From Rhizobium sp. Q54 (GTDB taxonomy: Bacteria; Pseudomonadota; Alphaproteobacteria; Rhizobiales; Xanthobacteraceae): DNA of 64,000 bases. Below the pieces are notes generated by a model. That model had not been told where the DNA came from and did not search any database. It worked only from the letters and a program-made list of their open reading frames with translations. Location of the stretch: contig CAMDSH010000007.1 of assembly GCA_945907045.1 (NCBI GenBank), positions 54,395-118,394 of the forward strand. Reading direction: 5' to 3'. Both the position numbers and the translations under genes were made by a program. This document shows positions 18,354-27,646 of this stretch, one piece after another (within the stretch, counting starts at the first letter, position 1; every line of letters begins with the position of its first letter).

Positions 18354-19520
18354 TCAGCCGAGGCCGTGAACGCCAAGCAACTTGCTCATGCGCGCCGCCG
18401 CCATATCGGGATCGTGCAGCACGCGCGCCTTGTCGGCGAGACGGAAAAGTTCGGCGAGGTGCAGCAGCGAACGCGCGCTCTCCTGCCCGCCGACCATGAT
18501 GAAATGGTCCTGCAAGCCGTTGAGCCAGGCGAGGAACACCACGCCGGTTTTGTAGAATCGCGTCGGCGCCTGAAAAATGTGCCGCGAGAGCGGAACGGTT
18601 GGCTCCAGCACGCCGTGGAAGCCCTGCAGGTCGCCGGCCGCGAGCTTCGCCAATCCGGCGGAGGCCGCCGGCGCGATGGCGTCGAAAATGCCGAGCAGCG
18701 CATCGGAATAGCCGTCTTCGTCGCCGGCGATCAGTTCCGCATAGTTGAAATCGTCGCCGGTATACATTTTGACGCCTTGCGGAAGACGCCGGCGCATGTC
18801 GATTTCTTTTTCCTTCGACAGCAGCGAAATCTTCACACCGTCAATTTTCGCGGCATGTTCGGTGAGGATGCCGAGGCAGGTTTCCATCGCCTCGCCGTGG
18901 TCCGCAGCGCCCCAATATCCGGCAAGCGCCGGATCGAACATCTCGCCAAGCCAATGAATGATCACCGGCTCACGCACCTGGCTCAGAAACCGGCCATAGA
19001 CGCGGGCATAATCCTGCGGCGATTTCGCAGCATACGCGAGCGCGCGGCTCGCCATCACGACGAGCTTGCCGCCCATTCCCTCTACCGCCTCGATCTGCTC
19101 TTCGTAAGCGCGGATGATGTCGTCGATTGTGACATCCGGTCCGGGCGCAATGTGGTCGGTGCCGACGCCGCAGCAAATTTTCACGCCCGGCCGCGTCTTG
19201 GCGGCGTCCAGCGCATGGCGGATAAGTTCTCGTGAGTTCTGCCAATCCATGCCGCCGCCGCGCTGGGCGGTGTCCATCGCCTCGGCGACGCCGAGGCCGA
19301 GGTCCCAAAGGTAATGCCTGAAGGCTATGGTTTTTTCCCAATCGACCTTCGCATCGACCCACGGATCGATATCGGCGAGCGGATCGGCCACCACATGTGC
19401 CGCAGCGTAAGCAATGCGGTTGAACCGCGACGTTTCCGCCTTCGATGGAAACACAATCGGCTCGCCGGTGGTGTAGGCGCTAAGCTTGCCGTCCTTGGTG
19501 GGGAGCGAAATAGTCGCCAC
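18354..19520 (-). CDS. DUF993 family protein (dihydrodipicolinate synthase-like barrel)
   Basis: This 388-residue protein matches the DUF993 family, a branch of the DapA-like TIM-barrel aldolases. Segments seen include MATISLPTKDGKLSAYTTGEP at the start, VDWEKTIAFRHYLWDLGLGV, CGVGTDHIAPGPDVTIDDII and VKMYTGDDFNYAELIAGDEDG. In this family DapA-like residues are only partly retained, so a Schiff-base aldolase function is plausible but unproven. The gene follows the Gfo/Idh gene by 10 nt in the same operon. Co-occurrence with Gfo/Idh dehydrogenase and xylose-isomerase-like barrels suggests carbohydrate or polyol catabolism; the substrate is not known. Confidence 0.78.
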   Translation of the reverse strand: MATISLPTKDGKLSAYTTGEPIVFPSKAETSRFNRIAYAAAHVVADPLADIDPWVDAKVDWEKTIAFRHYLWDLGLGVAEAMDTAQRGGGMDWQNSRELIRHALDAAKTRPGVKICCGVGTDHIAPGPDVTIDDIIRAYEEQIEAVEGMGGKLVVMASRALAYAAKSPQDYARVYGRFLSQVREPVIIHWLGEMFDPALAGYWGAADHGEAMETCLGILTEHAAKIDGVKISLLSKEKEIDMRRRLPQGVKMYTGDDFNYAELIAGDEDGYSDALLGIFDAIAPAASAGLAKLAAGDLQGFHGVLEPTVPLSRHIFQAPTRFYKTGVVFLAWLNGLQDHFIMVGGQESARSLLHLAELFRLADKARVLHDPDMAAARMSKLLGVHGLG

Positions 19521-19530
19521 TTGTGGCTCC

Positions 19531-20685
19531 TTAGATCTTTATTTCCGGCACGTCGACCCAGCGCCGCTCCGCCCAGCTTTTCAGCCCGAGTTCGGCAAGC
19601 TGCACGCCTTTGACGCCTTCGATCAGGCCATGATGCCACGGCGTACCGGCCACCACATGGCGGATGAAATCCTCCCACTGGATTTTGAATCCGTTCTCGT
19701 AGGTGATTTTCTCCGGCACTTCTTTCCATTGATCGTAGAAATTCATCGTCTGCGGTACGTCGGGATTCCACACGGGGCGCGGCGTGTCCTCGCGGCTCTG
19801 CGTCAGGCAGCGCGTAAGCCCCGCGACCGCCGAGCCGTGCGTGCCATCCACCTGAAACGTCACCAGATCGTCGCGCCGCACGCGCACGCACCAGGATGAA
19901 TTCATGTGCGCGATCACGCCGCCTTCGAGCTGGAAGCTTGCGTAAGCTGCGTCGTCGGCGTCGGCCTTGTAAGTTTTGCCCGCCTCGTCCACGCGGCTTG
20001 GAATGTGAGTGGCGCCGAGACAGCTCACCGCCTGCACCTTGCCGAAAAGATTGTCGAGCACGTAACGCCAGTGGCACAGCATGTCGAGGATGATGCCGCC
20101 ACCTTCGGCCTTCTTGTAATTCCAGCTCGGACGTTGCGCCGGCGGGCCCCAGTCGCCCTCGTACACCCAGTAGCCGAACTCTCCACGCACCGAGAGCATG
20201 CGGCCGAAAAAGCCGGCATCGCGCAATTCCTTGATCTTGCGCAGGCCCGGCAGGAATAATTTGTCCTGCACCACGCCGTTCTTGATCTTGCGGCTGTTGG
20301 CCAGCTTTGCCACCGCCACCGCCTTTTCCAGACTGTCGGCGATCGGCTTCTCGCAATAGATGTGCTTGCCGGCTTCGATCGCGCGCGTGAGCAGATCGGC
20401 GCGCATCTGCGTCGTCGCCGCGTCGAAGAACACCGTGTCGCTGGGATTTTTCAGCGCCGCGTCGAGATCGGCGGTGGAGCGCTCGATGCCGTGTTCGCGA
20501 GCGAGCGCCGCAACCTTATCGGCATTGCGCCCGACCAGGATGGGATCGGGCATGACGCGGTCGCCGTTCGGCAAGACGACGCCGCCCTGTTTGCGGATGG
20601 CGACGATCGAGCGCACCAGATGCTGGTTGAGCCCCATGCGTCCGGTGACGCCGTACATCACAATGCCGAGTTTATGCGTCGCCAA
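19531..20685 (-). CDS. Gfo/Idh/MocA family oxidoreductase
   Basis: This protein of about 384 residues has a Rossmann N-terminus (KLGIVMYGVTGRMGLNQH), the family's EKP motif in GKHIYCEKPIADSLEKAVA and a C-terminal alpha/beta domain with GGGIILDMLCHWRYVLDNLF, where the histidine is the usual catalytic residue. It should oxidise or reduce a hydroxyl of a sugar or polyol using NAD(P). TTG at 20685 is chosen because a GGGGAGG ribosome site lies 7 nt upstream; the longer reading to 20709 has no such site. The operator at 20711-20724 lies just upstream, so the TetR protein encoded next door probably represses this gene and DUF993. Confidence 0.82.
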   Translation of the reverse strand: MATHKLGIVMYGVTGRMGLNQHLVRSIVAIRKQGGVVLPNGDRVMPDPILVGRNADKVAALAREHGIERSTADLDAALKNPSDTVFFDAATTQMRADLLTRAIEAGKHIYCEKPIADSLEKAVAVAKLANSRKIKNGVVQDKLFLPGLRKIKELRDAGFFGRMLSVRGEFGYWVYEGDWGPPAQRPSWNYKKAEGGGIILDMLCHWRYVLDNLFGKVQAVSCLGATHIPSRVDEAGKTYKADADDAAYASFQLEGGVIAHMNSSWCVRVRRDDLVTFQVDGTHGSAVAGLTRCLTQSREDTPRPVWNPDVPQTMNFYDQWKEVPEKITYENGFKIQWEDFIRHVVAGTPWHHGLIEGVKGVQLAELGLKSWAERRWVDVPEIKI

Positions 20686-20710
20686 ACGTAATCCTCCCCG
20701 CCGTACCAAG

Positions 20711-20724
20711 TAACCGGTTGGTTA
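20711..20724. promoter_or_regulatory. TetR-type operator, copy 2 (TAACC-N4-GGTTA)
   Basis: TAACC at 20711-20715 and GGTTA at 20720-20724 are inverted around GGTT; the flanking G and C extend the dyad to GTAACC/GGTTAC. The site lies between the TetR stop (20773) and the Gfo/Idh start (20685), 26-39 nt upstream of the start codon, where it could block the promoter. It matches the copy at 15624-15637. Confidence 0.68.
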
Positions 20725-20772
20725 CGAATGCAGCATGCTCAGATTTTCAGGTCAAGAGCTTGCGGGGAGGCG

Positions 20773-21441
20773 TCAGCCGCGCGGCGCGAGATAGGCCAGC
20801 ACCACGTCGACGATGTGGCGGCCGCGCGTTGCGAGGCGGTCGGGCGTATTGAGGTCCTTGCCGAAAATGGTCGAAAGCGTGTGGCGGTTCGACATATAAA
20901 AAAAGCCCAGAGCCGCAATGGTGATGTAAAGCTCGACCGGATCGACGTTCGCGCGGAATACCTTTTCCTTCGCGCCGCGATCCAGCAGCCCGGAAATCAT
21001 CCCGATCAATGGCGCATGCAGATGGCGGATTCGCTTCGAGCGTTTGAGATAAGACGCGCGATTAAGGTTCTCGGTCGCCAGCAGGCTGAGGAATTCCGGG
21101 TGCTCGATGAAATATTTCCAGGTGAACAGCACCAGCTTGCGCATGCCGTCGACCGGGCCGAGATCGCCCAGATGCAGGCCGACTTCCGCCGTGCGGATCG
21201 CGGCATAGGTGGATTCGAGAACCGCGAGGTAAAGTCCGTTCTTGTCGCCGAAGTAATGATAGATCATCCGCTTGTTGACGCCGGCGCGCTTGGCGATGGA
21301 ATCGACGCGCGCGCCGTTAAGGCCGTTGGCGGTAATTTCCTTGGTCGCGGCCTGCAATATGGAGGCGCGCGTGCGCTCGGGATCACGCGGCGCGCTTGAT
21401 GAGCGGCGCGAAGCCCGGCCTTTTGTGATGCTTGCTTCCAC
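20773..21441 (-). CDS. TetR/AcrR-family transcriptional regulator
   Basis: This 222-residue regulator has an N-terminal HTH (TRASILQAATKEITANGL, then VDSIAKRAGVNKRMIYHYFG) and a long ligand-binding domain with the RutR-like RHLHAPLIGMISGLLDRGA segment. The basic, serine-rich first 20 residues are typical of TetR proteins in this group. It precedes the Gfo/Idh-DUF993 operon on the same strand, separated by 87 nt that include a TAACC-N4-GGTTA dyad; a second copy lies at the ABC importer/enolase promoter. It is therefore the likely repressor of all three operons. The inducer is probably the imported compound or a metabolite of it. Confidence 0.85.
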   Translation of the reverse strand: MEASITKGRASRRSSSAPRDPERTRASILQAATKEITANGLNGARVDSIAKRAGVNKRMIYHYFGDKNGLYLAVLESTYAAIRTAEVGLHLGDLGPVDGMRKLVLFTWKYFIEHPEFLSLLATENLNRASYLKRSKRIRHLHAPLIGMISGLLDRGAKEKVFRANVDPVELYITIAALGFFYMSNRHTLSTIFGKDLNTPDRLATRGRHIVDVVLAYLAPRG

Positions 21442-21588
21442 CGCTTTGCCCCGCGCCAGCCTTGCTCGGCATTAGTCTTGCCGCGCGCGCCTTGGTTGAG
21501 TCAACGCCGCCCGCAGCGTTGTGCGCGCCTGCCCGTTAAACTACATTTCGTCCGCTCGAACGATACAGCGCGCTCGAAAAGGCATGCC

Positions 21589-22017
21589 GTGACCGCTTTC
21601 ATCTACCGCCGGACGTTCACCATCGAATGGGGTCATTGCGACCCGGCCGGCATCGTCTTCAACAGCCGCTTCTTCGAGTTCTTCGACTGGAACACCTGGA
21701 TGCTGTTTGAGTCCGCGCTCGGCGTCGCGAAAACCGAAATGACGGCGGCATTCAACATTGTCGGCGTGCCTCTTGTGGGCGCGAAAGCCAGCTTCAGGCG
21801 GCCGGCGAAATTCAACGACACGGTGGAACTGGTCTCGCATGTCAGCGAGTTCCGCCGCTCAAGTTTCGACGTGAAACACCAGCTCTTCAACGGCGGCGAG
21901 CTCGCGGTCGATGGCCAGGAGTCGCGGGTGTGGGCGGCGATGGTCCCCGGCGACCCCCCGCAGCTCAAGACTGCGCCGATCCCCGCCGAAGTCATCGCCC
22001 GTTTCAACGCCCCGTAA
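21589..22017 (+). CDS. Acyl-CoA thioesterase, 4-hydroxybenzoyl-CoA thioesterase type (hotdog fold)
   Basis: The 142-residue hotdog protein has the signature GHCDPAGIVFNSRFFEFFDW, where the aspartate corresponds to the catalytic residue of Pseudomonas 4-hydroxybenzoyl-CoA thioesterase, followed by VPLVGAKASFRRPAKFNDTV. GTG at 21589 with AAAGG six nt upstream gives the family length; the longer ATG reading adds 37 residues without homology features. It would hydrolyse an aromatic acyl-CoA, possibly recycling CoA or preventing trapping of 4-hydroxybenzoyl-CoA. It lies 114 nt before the HcrC-like gene, on the same strand, and probably belongs to this cluster. Confidence 0.83.
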   Translation: MTAFIYRRTFTIEWGHCDPAGIVFNSRFFEFFDWNTWMLFESALGVAKTEMTAAFNIVGVPLVGAKASFRRPAKFNDTVELVSHVSEFRRSSFDVKHQLFNGGELAVDGQESRVWAAMVPGDPPQLKTAPIPAEVIARFNAP

Positions 22018-22131
22018 TCGTCCAAACAATCCCGATTTTTGGTCTGCTGCCAGTGGGCCAAAAACTGCTATAAAAACATAACGATAAAAAAGATCGGGCT
22101 CGCATGAGCCTGCGGGAACTGGAAACGGCCG

Positions 22132-22614
22132 ATGGCGCGAATTGTCAAATTCGTCTTGAATGACCGCGCGCGCACCGACGCGGTGCCGAATAATATTTTG
22201 CTGCTCGATTACCTGCGCGAAATCGTCGGCCTCACCGGCACCAAAACGGGTTGCGACGGCGGCGAGTGCGGCGCCTGCACGGTGCTGATCGACGACAAGC
22301 CGGTCCTCTCGTGCCTGACACTGGCGGCGAGCGTCGAAGGCCACCGCGTCGATACGGTCGAATCGCTCGGTGAGGGCGGACATCTCTCCGCCGTGCAGCG
22401 CGGCTTCCACGAGAAGCTCGGCGCGCAATGTGGCTACTGCACGCCCGGATTCATCATGGCCTCGGCGGGCTTGTTGCGGAAAAATCCGAATCCGACGGAA
22501 GCCGAAATCCTCGAAGCGCTTGGCAGCAACATTTGCCGCTGCACCGGCTACGTTAAAATCATCGAGGCCGTGCAATTTGCCGCCGGCCTGCGCGCGCAAG
22601 GCATCGCGCCGTGA
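22132..22614 (+). CDS. hcrC: 4-hydroxybenzoyl-CoA reductase-like gamma subunit, [2Fe-2S] protein
   Basis: This 160-residue subunit carries the two [2Fe-2S] clusters of xanthine-oxidase-family enzymes. Cys41, 46, 49 and 61 form the plant-type ferredoxin site ([11 protein letters not shown]), and Cys100, 103, 135 and 137 the helical domain site ([15 protein letters not shown]). It transfers electrons between the molybdenum site in the alpha subunit and the FAD/[4Fe-4S] subunit. The next gene starts 4 nt before this stop, so translation is coupled. Homologues include Thauera HcrC and Rhodopseudomonas HbaB; the specific assignment depends mainly on the beta subunit's extra cysteine insertion and on the neighbouring aryl-CoA ligase. 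Confidence 0.86.
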   Translation: MARIVKFVLNDRARTDAVPNNILLLDYLREIVGLTGTKTGCDGGECGACTVLIDDKPVLSCLTLAASVEGHRVDTVESLGEGGHLSAVQRGFHEKLGAQCGYCTPGFIMASAGLLRKNPNPTEAEILEALGSNICRCTGYVKIIEAVQFAAGLRAQGIAP

Positions 22615-24935
22615 ACGAAATCCGCCCGACGCACACCATCGGCGGCTACGTGCCGATGATCGACGGGCCGGAAAAGGTTTCCGGCCGCGCCAAATACACC
22701 GCTGACATCATCCAGCCCGGCCTGCTCGCCGGACGCATTTTTCGCAGTCCCTATTCGCACGGCGAAATTCTCGACGTCGATATTTCCGCCGCGCTGAAAT
22801 TGCCGGGCGTGAAAGCCATCGTCACCGGCGCCGATTGCGACAAGACTTTCGGCGTGCTGCCCATCGCCCGCAGCGAGCATCCGCTGGCGCGCGACCGCGT
22901 GCGTTATCGCGGCGAACCGGTTGCCGCGGTCGCCGCCATCGACGACGCCACCGCCCGCCGCGCCGTCGAACTCATCAAGCTGAAAGTGCGCGAGCTGCCC
23001 GCTTATTACACGGCCCAATCCGCGCTAGCGCCCGACGCAGTCGCCTTGCACGAGAAGAAGCCGGGCAATCTCGAACGCGATGTCCTGTTCGAACTGGGAA
23101 GCACCGAGCAGGGTTTCGCGCAAGCCGATCTGGTGCGCGAGGGCACCTATAACTGCGCCGAGGTCTGCCAGAACCAGATGGAGATGCACGCCGCGGTCGC
23201 CGAATACGACGCCGTGCGCGACCGCATGACCGTGCACGCCTCGACGCAGGTGCCGTATTACGTGCACCTGATGCTCTCGCAAATCCTCGGCATGGAGATG
23301 TCGCGCATCCGCGTGGTGAAGCCGCATGTCGGCGGCGGCTTCGGCTGCCGCACCGAGACGCTCAACGTCGAGCTGATCACAGCATTACTGGCGCGCAAGA
23401 TCGGCGGCGGCGTCCGCACCGTCATCACCCGCGAGGAAACTTTCATCACCCATCGCGGCCGGCCGGAAACCGACATCAAGCTGAAAATCGGTCTGCGCAA
23501 GGACGGACGCATCACGGCGGTGGAGTGTGAGTGCTACCAGCGCGGCGGCGCGCATTCCGGTTACGGCGTCGTTACGATTCTCTATGCCGGCTCGATGCTC
23601 TACGCCATCTACGACCTGCACAACGTGAAATATCTCGGCAAGCGCGTGCTCACCAACACGCCGCCATGCGGCGCGTTCCGCGGCCACGGCACCGTCGATA
23701 TCCGTTTTGCCTTTGAGAGCCTGCTTGACCAGATGGCGGCGGAAATGGGCCTCGACCCCTTCGCGGTACGGCGTGCGAATTTCCTGAGCGCGCCGACGTT
23801 CACCGACAACGACCTGATGGTGAACAGCTATGGCTTGCCGGAGTGCGTCGACTGGGTTGAGCAAGCGAGCGGCTGGAAAAAACGCAAAGGCAAGATGCCG
23901 AAAGGCAAAGGCCTTGGCATGGCCTGCTCACATTACATCAGCGGCGCATCGAAGCCGGTGAACTGGACCGGCGAGCCGCACGCGACCGTGAAGATCAAGC
24001 TCGACTTCGACGGCTCCGTCGTCGTGCTCTCAGGCGCAGCCGAAATCGGGCAAGGCTCGTCGACCATTCTGGTGCAGAGCGTCGCCGAGGTGCTCGGCCT
24101 TGATTTGTCGCGCATCCGCATCGTCACCGGCGACAGCGACGTGGTGCCGAAGGACAACGGCTCATATTCGTCACGCGTAACCTTCATGGTCGGCAACGCC
24201 GCTATCGATGCCGCGCAAAATTTGAAGCGTGTGCTGGTCAACGCCGCCGCGCGCAAGCTGGAAGCGAAGCCGGAAGACATCGAATGCCTCGGCGAACTTT
24301 ATCGCGCGGGCGCGCAGGACAAGGGCGCGACCTTCGATGAAGTGGTCACCGAAGCGCTGAAAGACACCGGCACCATCACCGTCACCGGAAACTATTCCAC
24401 CATTCCGGAATCGCACGGCGGCAAGAAATATCGCGGCTCCGCCATCGGCGGCACCATGGGCTACAGCTATTCGGCGCAAGTTGTCGAAGTCACCGTCGAC
24501 GAGGACACCGGCGTCGTCACCGTCGACAAAGTCTGGGTTGCGCACGATTGCGGCAAGGCACTCAACCGCCTCACCGTCGAAGGCCAGGTGCAGGGCTCGG
24601 TCTGGATGGGCATGGGTCAGGCGATGAGCGAGGAAGCCGCTTATCACGAAGGCCTGATGCTCACCGCCAACATGCTCGATTACCGCGTGCCGACGATCCA
24701 GGATTCGCCGCCCATCGAGTGCCACATCGTCGAGAGCAACGATCCGCACGGGCCGTTCGGCGCCAAGGAAGCCGGCGAAGGATCGCTCGCGGCGTTCCTG
24801 CCTGCGCTCACCAACGCCATCGCCAACGCCATCGGCGTGCGTTTCAACGATCTGCCGGTGACGCCCGACCGCGTGTTTGAAGCTATAGAAAAACGCCGCC
24901 GCTCGTCAGCCAAGAAAACCAACGGAGGCGCGTGA
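22611..24935 (+). CDS. hcrA: 4-hydroxybenzoyl-CoA reductase-like alpha subunit, molybdenum hydroxylase
   Basis: This 774-residue molybdopterin-binding subunit has GRAKYTADI near the start, the cofactor-binding blocks [14 protein letters not shown] and [35 protein letters not shown], and the C-terminal [14 protein letters not shown], whose glutamate corresponds to the catalytic base of the family. No signal peptide is present, so the enzyme is cytoplasmic, unlike the Tat-exported relative at 28711. It would reductively remove the para-hydroxyl of 4-hydroxybenzoyl-CoA, giving benzoyl-CoA, or act on a related hydroxylated aryl-CoA. It overlaps the genes on both sides by a few nt, so the three subunits are co-translated in gamma-alpha-beta order. 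Confidence 0.85.
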   Translation: MNEIRPTHTIGGYVPMIDGPEKVSGRAKYTADIIQPGLLAGRIFRSPYSHGEILDVDISAALKLPGVKAIVTGADCDKTFGVLPIARSEHPLARDRVRYRGEPVAAVAAIDDATARRAVELIKLKVRELPAYYTAQSALAPDAVALHEKKPGNLERDVLFELGSTEQGFAQADLVREGTYNCAEVCQNQMEMHAAVAEYDAVRDRMTVHASTQVPYYVHLMLSQILGMEMSRIRVVKPHVGGGFGCRTETLNVELITALLARKIGGGVRTVITREETFITHRGRPETDIKLKIGLRKDGRITAVECECYQRGGAHSGYGVVTILYAGSMLYAIYDLHNVKYLGKRVLTNTPPCGAFRGHGTVDIRFAFESLLDQMAAEMGLDPFAVRRANFLSAPTFTDNDLMVNSYGLPECVDWVEQASGWKKRKGKMPKGKGLGMACSHYISGASKPVNWTGEPHATVKIKLDFDGSVVVLSGAAEIGQGSSTILVQSVAEVLGLDLSRIRIVTGDSDVVPKDNGSYSSRVTFMVGNAAIDAAQNLKRVLVNAAARKLEAKPEDIECLGELYRAGAQDKGATFDEVVTEALKDTGTITVTGNYSTIPESHGGKKYRGSAIGGTMGYSYSAQVVEVTVDEDTGVVTVDKVWVAHDCGKALNRLTVEGQVQGSVWMGMGQAMSEEAAYHEGLMLTANMLDYRVPTIQDSPPIECHIVESNDPHGPFGAKEAGEGSLAAFLPALTNAIANAIGVRFNDLPVTPDRVFEAIEKRRRSSAKKTNGGA

Positions 24936-25951
24936 TGGACGCGCTGCCCGAATTCGAATTGCTGCGTCCAACCACTCTTGATCAGGCGATCAAGGCGCGC
25001 GCGGCACATCCCGCGAGCCGCCCGCTCGGCGGCGGCACTGACCTGGTCGTCAATATCCGGCGCGGCATCGTCGCACCGCCGGTGCTCATCGACGTCAACA
25101 ACGTCGCGGAACTGCGCGCTATCAGAGCCGACGCAAAATCGATTGAGGTTGGCGCGGCGGTGACACTGACGGAACTTGCCGAGCATCCCGATGTCCTGAA
25201 ATTTTACCCGGTCGTCGCGCAGGCTGCGGCGCACATCGCGGGCCCCACTCATCGCAACATGGGCACCGTCGGCGGAAACATATGCCTCGACACGCGCTGC
25301 ATTTTTTACAACCAGAGCGAATGGTGGCGCTCGGCGAACGACCACTGTCTGAAAACTACCGGCACAGTCTGTCACGTCGCGCCGAAAAGCCGTGGCGTTT
25401 GCTTTGCGACCTTCAGCGGCGATCTGGCGCCCGCGTTCCTGACACTTAATGCCGAAGCCGATATCGCGGGACCCGCCGGCAAGCGCAGCGTCCCGCTCAA
25501 TAGCCTCTACATCGGCTTTTCGCGCCAGGACCAGCCGGTCACCGAAACACTCGGCGACGGAAAGTTTTATCTCGCGCTGCGCCCCGGCGAACTGGTCACG
25601 CATGTGCGCGCAAAAAATACGACCGGCCTCGTTTCGGCCTACGACAAAATCCGTATCCGCCGCTCAATCGAATATCCGGTGGCCGGTGTCGCTGTGGCGT
25701 TGCGCCGCGACGGCAACAAGCTCGCCGAGCTGCGCGTTGCTTTCACCGGAACCAATCCACGCCCCGTGCTGCTCGAAGGCACCGCGGCGCTGTGCGGCGG
25801 TGAGCTTAACGATCATTTCTTCAAGGGGCTCGATGAACTCGTGCGCGACCAGATCATGGCGATGAAGACCACCTTCACGCCGGGACATTACCGCCGGCGC
25901 GTAGCCGGCGTGCTGGCGCGAAGGCTAGTGACGAAATTGTTCGCCGCGTGA
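24935..25951 (+). CDS. hcrB: 4-hydroxybenzoyl-CoA reductase-like beta subunit, FAD and [4Fe-4S] binding
   Basis: This 338-residue FAD-binding subunit has the family motif LGGGTDLVVN at 31-40 and a TVGGNICLD loop. It contains an insertion with cysteines at 117, 122, 138, 146 and 156. The spacing of the last four agrees closely with the additional [4Fe-4S] site of Thauera HcrB, which ordinary xanthine dehydrogenase medium subunits lack. That cluster lets low-potential electrons from ferredoxin reach the reductase. This insertion is the strongest sequence evidence that the cluster encodes a 4-hydroxybenzoyl-CoA-reductase-type enzyme. ATG 24935 lies 6 nt after GGAGG; a GTG three nt upstream is a possible alternative. 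Confidence 0.88.
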   Translation: MDALPEFELLRPTTLDQAIKARAAHPASRPLGGGTDLVVNIRRGIVAPPVLIDVNNVAELRAIRADAKSIEVGAAVTLTELAEHPDVLKFYPVVAQAAAHIAGPTHRNMGTVGGNICLDTRCIFYNQSEWWRSANDHCLKTTGTVCHVAPKSRGVCFATFSGDLAPAFLTLNAEADIAGPAGKRSVPLNSLYIGFSRQDQPVTETLGDGKFYLALRPGELVTHVRAKNTTGLVSAYDKIRIRRSIEYPVAGVAVALRRDGNKLAELRVAFTGTNPRPVLLEGTAALCGGELNDHFFKGLDELVRDQIMAMKTTFTPGHYRRRVAGVLARRLVTKLFAA

Positions 25952-27567
25952 CGATAGCTGGGGGCGTAGTGCCGGACGATTTTTCCCAACGCAGGCCCTA
26001 CAACGCCGTCTCTGATTTTGTCGACGCCAATGTCGCGCGCGGACTTGGGAAAAAGCTCGCCTTCGTCGATCCCGACCGCTCGCTCACCTACGGCGAACTG
26101 CAATCGCGCAGCTGCCAGTTCGCGGCGGCGTTGCGGACGTTGGGTCTGCGCTCGGAAGACCGCGTCACTCTGCTGCTTAACGACACGGTGGATTATCCGG
26201 TTGCCTTCTGGGGCGCGATCCGCGCCGGTATCGTCGTCATCCCGCTCAATACGTTCCTCACCGCCGCGCAATATGCCTACATCCTCGCGGACTCGCGCGC
26301 ATCGACGATTGTCGCGTCCGCGCCGCTGGCGCAGACGATATGGCCGATACTCGACCGTCTGCCGTATTTGCGGAACATCATTTTGGTCGGCGCTATCGCC
26401 GAGGACAAAACTGCGTTCCCCGGTCGCGAAGTGCATCTGTTCGAGGAAGTTCTTGCGCGCGAGCAGCCCAAGCCGTGCCTGACGGAAACCGTGTCGGACG
26501 AAGTCGCGTTCTGGCTCTATACATCGGGATCGACCGGCGATCCGAAAGGCGTCAAGCACGTTCATTCCAGTTTGATGGCGACAGCGAAATTGTTCGGCCA
26601 GGGCGTCGTTGGAATTAACGAGAACGACGTGGTCTTTTCGGCGGCGAAATTGTTTTTCGCTTACGGCCTCGGCAATGCGATGTCGTTTCCATTGTCGGTC
26701 GGCGCCACCGCCGCGCTGTGGCCATATCGTCCGACGCCGGAATCCGTATTCGAGATGATGCGCCGCCACCGCCCCACTGTGTTCTACGGCGTGCCGTCGC
26801 TGTACACGGCATTGCTCTCGCACAATGAAATCTGCCGCGGCGCCGGGTCCGACCGGCTGCGCGTCTGCGTCTCGGCGGGCGAAGCGCTGCCCGCGCATAT
26901 CGGCGAGCGCTGGCGCGCGGCCGTCGGCGTCGATGTGCTTGACGGCATCGGTTCGACCGAAATGCTGCAAACATTTCTGAGCAACCGCCCCGGCGACATC
27001 CATTACGGATCGACCGGCAAGCCGGTTCCCGGCTACGACGCCAAGATCGTCGACGAGAGCGGCCGCGAGCTTGGCGATGGCGAGATCGGCGAACTGGTCG
27101 TGCGCGGTCCTTCCGCCGGGGAAGGGTACTGGAACCAGCGCGCCAAAAGCCGCCGCACCTTCGCCGGCGAGTGGACCTACACCGGCGACAAATATCAGCG
27201 CGACAAGAACGGTTATTATTTCTACTGCGGGCGCACCGACGACATGTTCAAGGTCAGCGGCATGTGGGTCTCGCCGTTCGATGTCGAGGCCGCGCTCGTT
27301 TCGCACGAGGCCGTGCTGGAAGCCGCCGTCATCGGCAAGGAAGATGCCGACGGGCTGATCAAGCCAAAGGCCTTCATCGTGCTCAAGAACGGTTACGCGG
27401 CGGACGAGCGCCTGATCGAAACGCTGAAGGTTCACGTCAAGGAACAAGCCGGTCCGTGGAAATATCCGCGCTGGATCGACGTGCGGCCCGATCTGCCGCG
27501 TACATCCACCGGCAAGATCCAGCGTTTCAAGCTGCGGGACGAAGAATCGCAGGCACCGGGGCATTGA
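25948..27567 (+). CDS. Benzoate/4-hydroxybenzoate-CoA ligase
   Basis: This 539-residue AMP-forming ligase has SGSTGDPKG at 193-201, VSAGEALPAHIGERWR, LDGIGSTEMLQTFLSNRPG, GYYFYCGRTDDMFKVSGMW and the terminal lysine motif RTSTGKIQRFKLR. The overall pattern is that of the benzoate-CoA ligase family. Following the HcrCAB-like genes with a GTGA start/stop overlap, it most likely activates 4-hydroxybenzoate (as HbaA in Rhodopseudomonas), feeding the reductase. Benzoate or another hydroxybenzoate cannot be excluded. The window thus contains two separate aryl-CoA ligases with distinct operons. The GTG start is supported by the overlap with the hcrB-like stop. Confidence 0.85.
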   Translation: MTIAGGVVPDDFSQRRPYNAVSDFVDANVARGLGKKLAFVDPDRSLTYGELQSRSCQFAAALRTLGLRSEDRVTLLLNDTVDYPVAFWGAIRAGIVVIPLNTFLTAAQYAYILADSRASTIVASAPLAQTIWPILDRLPYLRNIILVGAIAEDKTAFPGREVHLFEEVLAREQPKPCLTETVSDEVAFWLYTSGSTGDPKGVKHVHSSLMATAKLFGQGVVGINENDVVFSAAKLFFAYGLGNAMSFPLSVGATAALWPYRPTPESVFEMMRRHRPTVFYGVPSLYTALLSHNEICRGAGSDRLRVCVSAGEALPAHIGERWRAAVGVDVLDGIGSTEMLQTFLSNRPGDIHYGSTGKPVPGYDAKIVDESGRELGDGEIGELVVRGPSAGEGYWNQRAKSRRTFAGEWTYTGDKYQRDKNGYYFYCGRTDDMFKVSGMWVSPFDVEAALVSHEAVLEAAVIGKEDADGLIKPKAFIVLKNGYAADERLIETLKVHVKEQAGPWKYPRWIDVRPDLPRTSTGKIQRFKLRDEESQAPGH

Positions 27568-27646
27568 ACCCGCGCGCGGCATCTAGCAAAAATAAATCCG
27601 ATACCGCATATAGACCCCGGTCCTTCCTCAAAGAGCAAAACCAGCA

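Noticed and set aside
21495..21505. GTTGA-G-TCAAC dyad upstream of the TetR gene as its own operator
   Set aside because: It does not match the TAACC-N4-GGTTA pattern and short dyads of this size are expected by chance.
25888..27582. 564-codon open frame antisense to the aryl-CoA ligase
   Set aside because: Same reasoning; the ligase on the other strand has all AMP-binding motifs.
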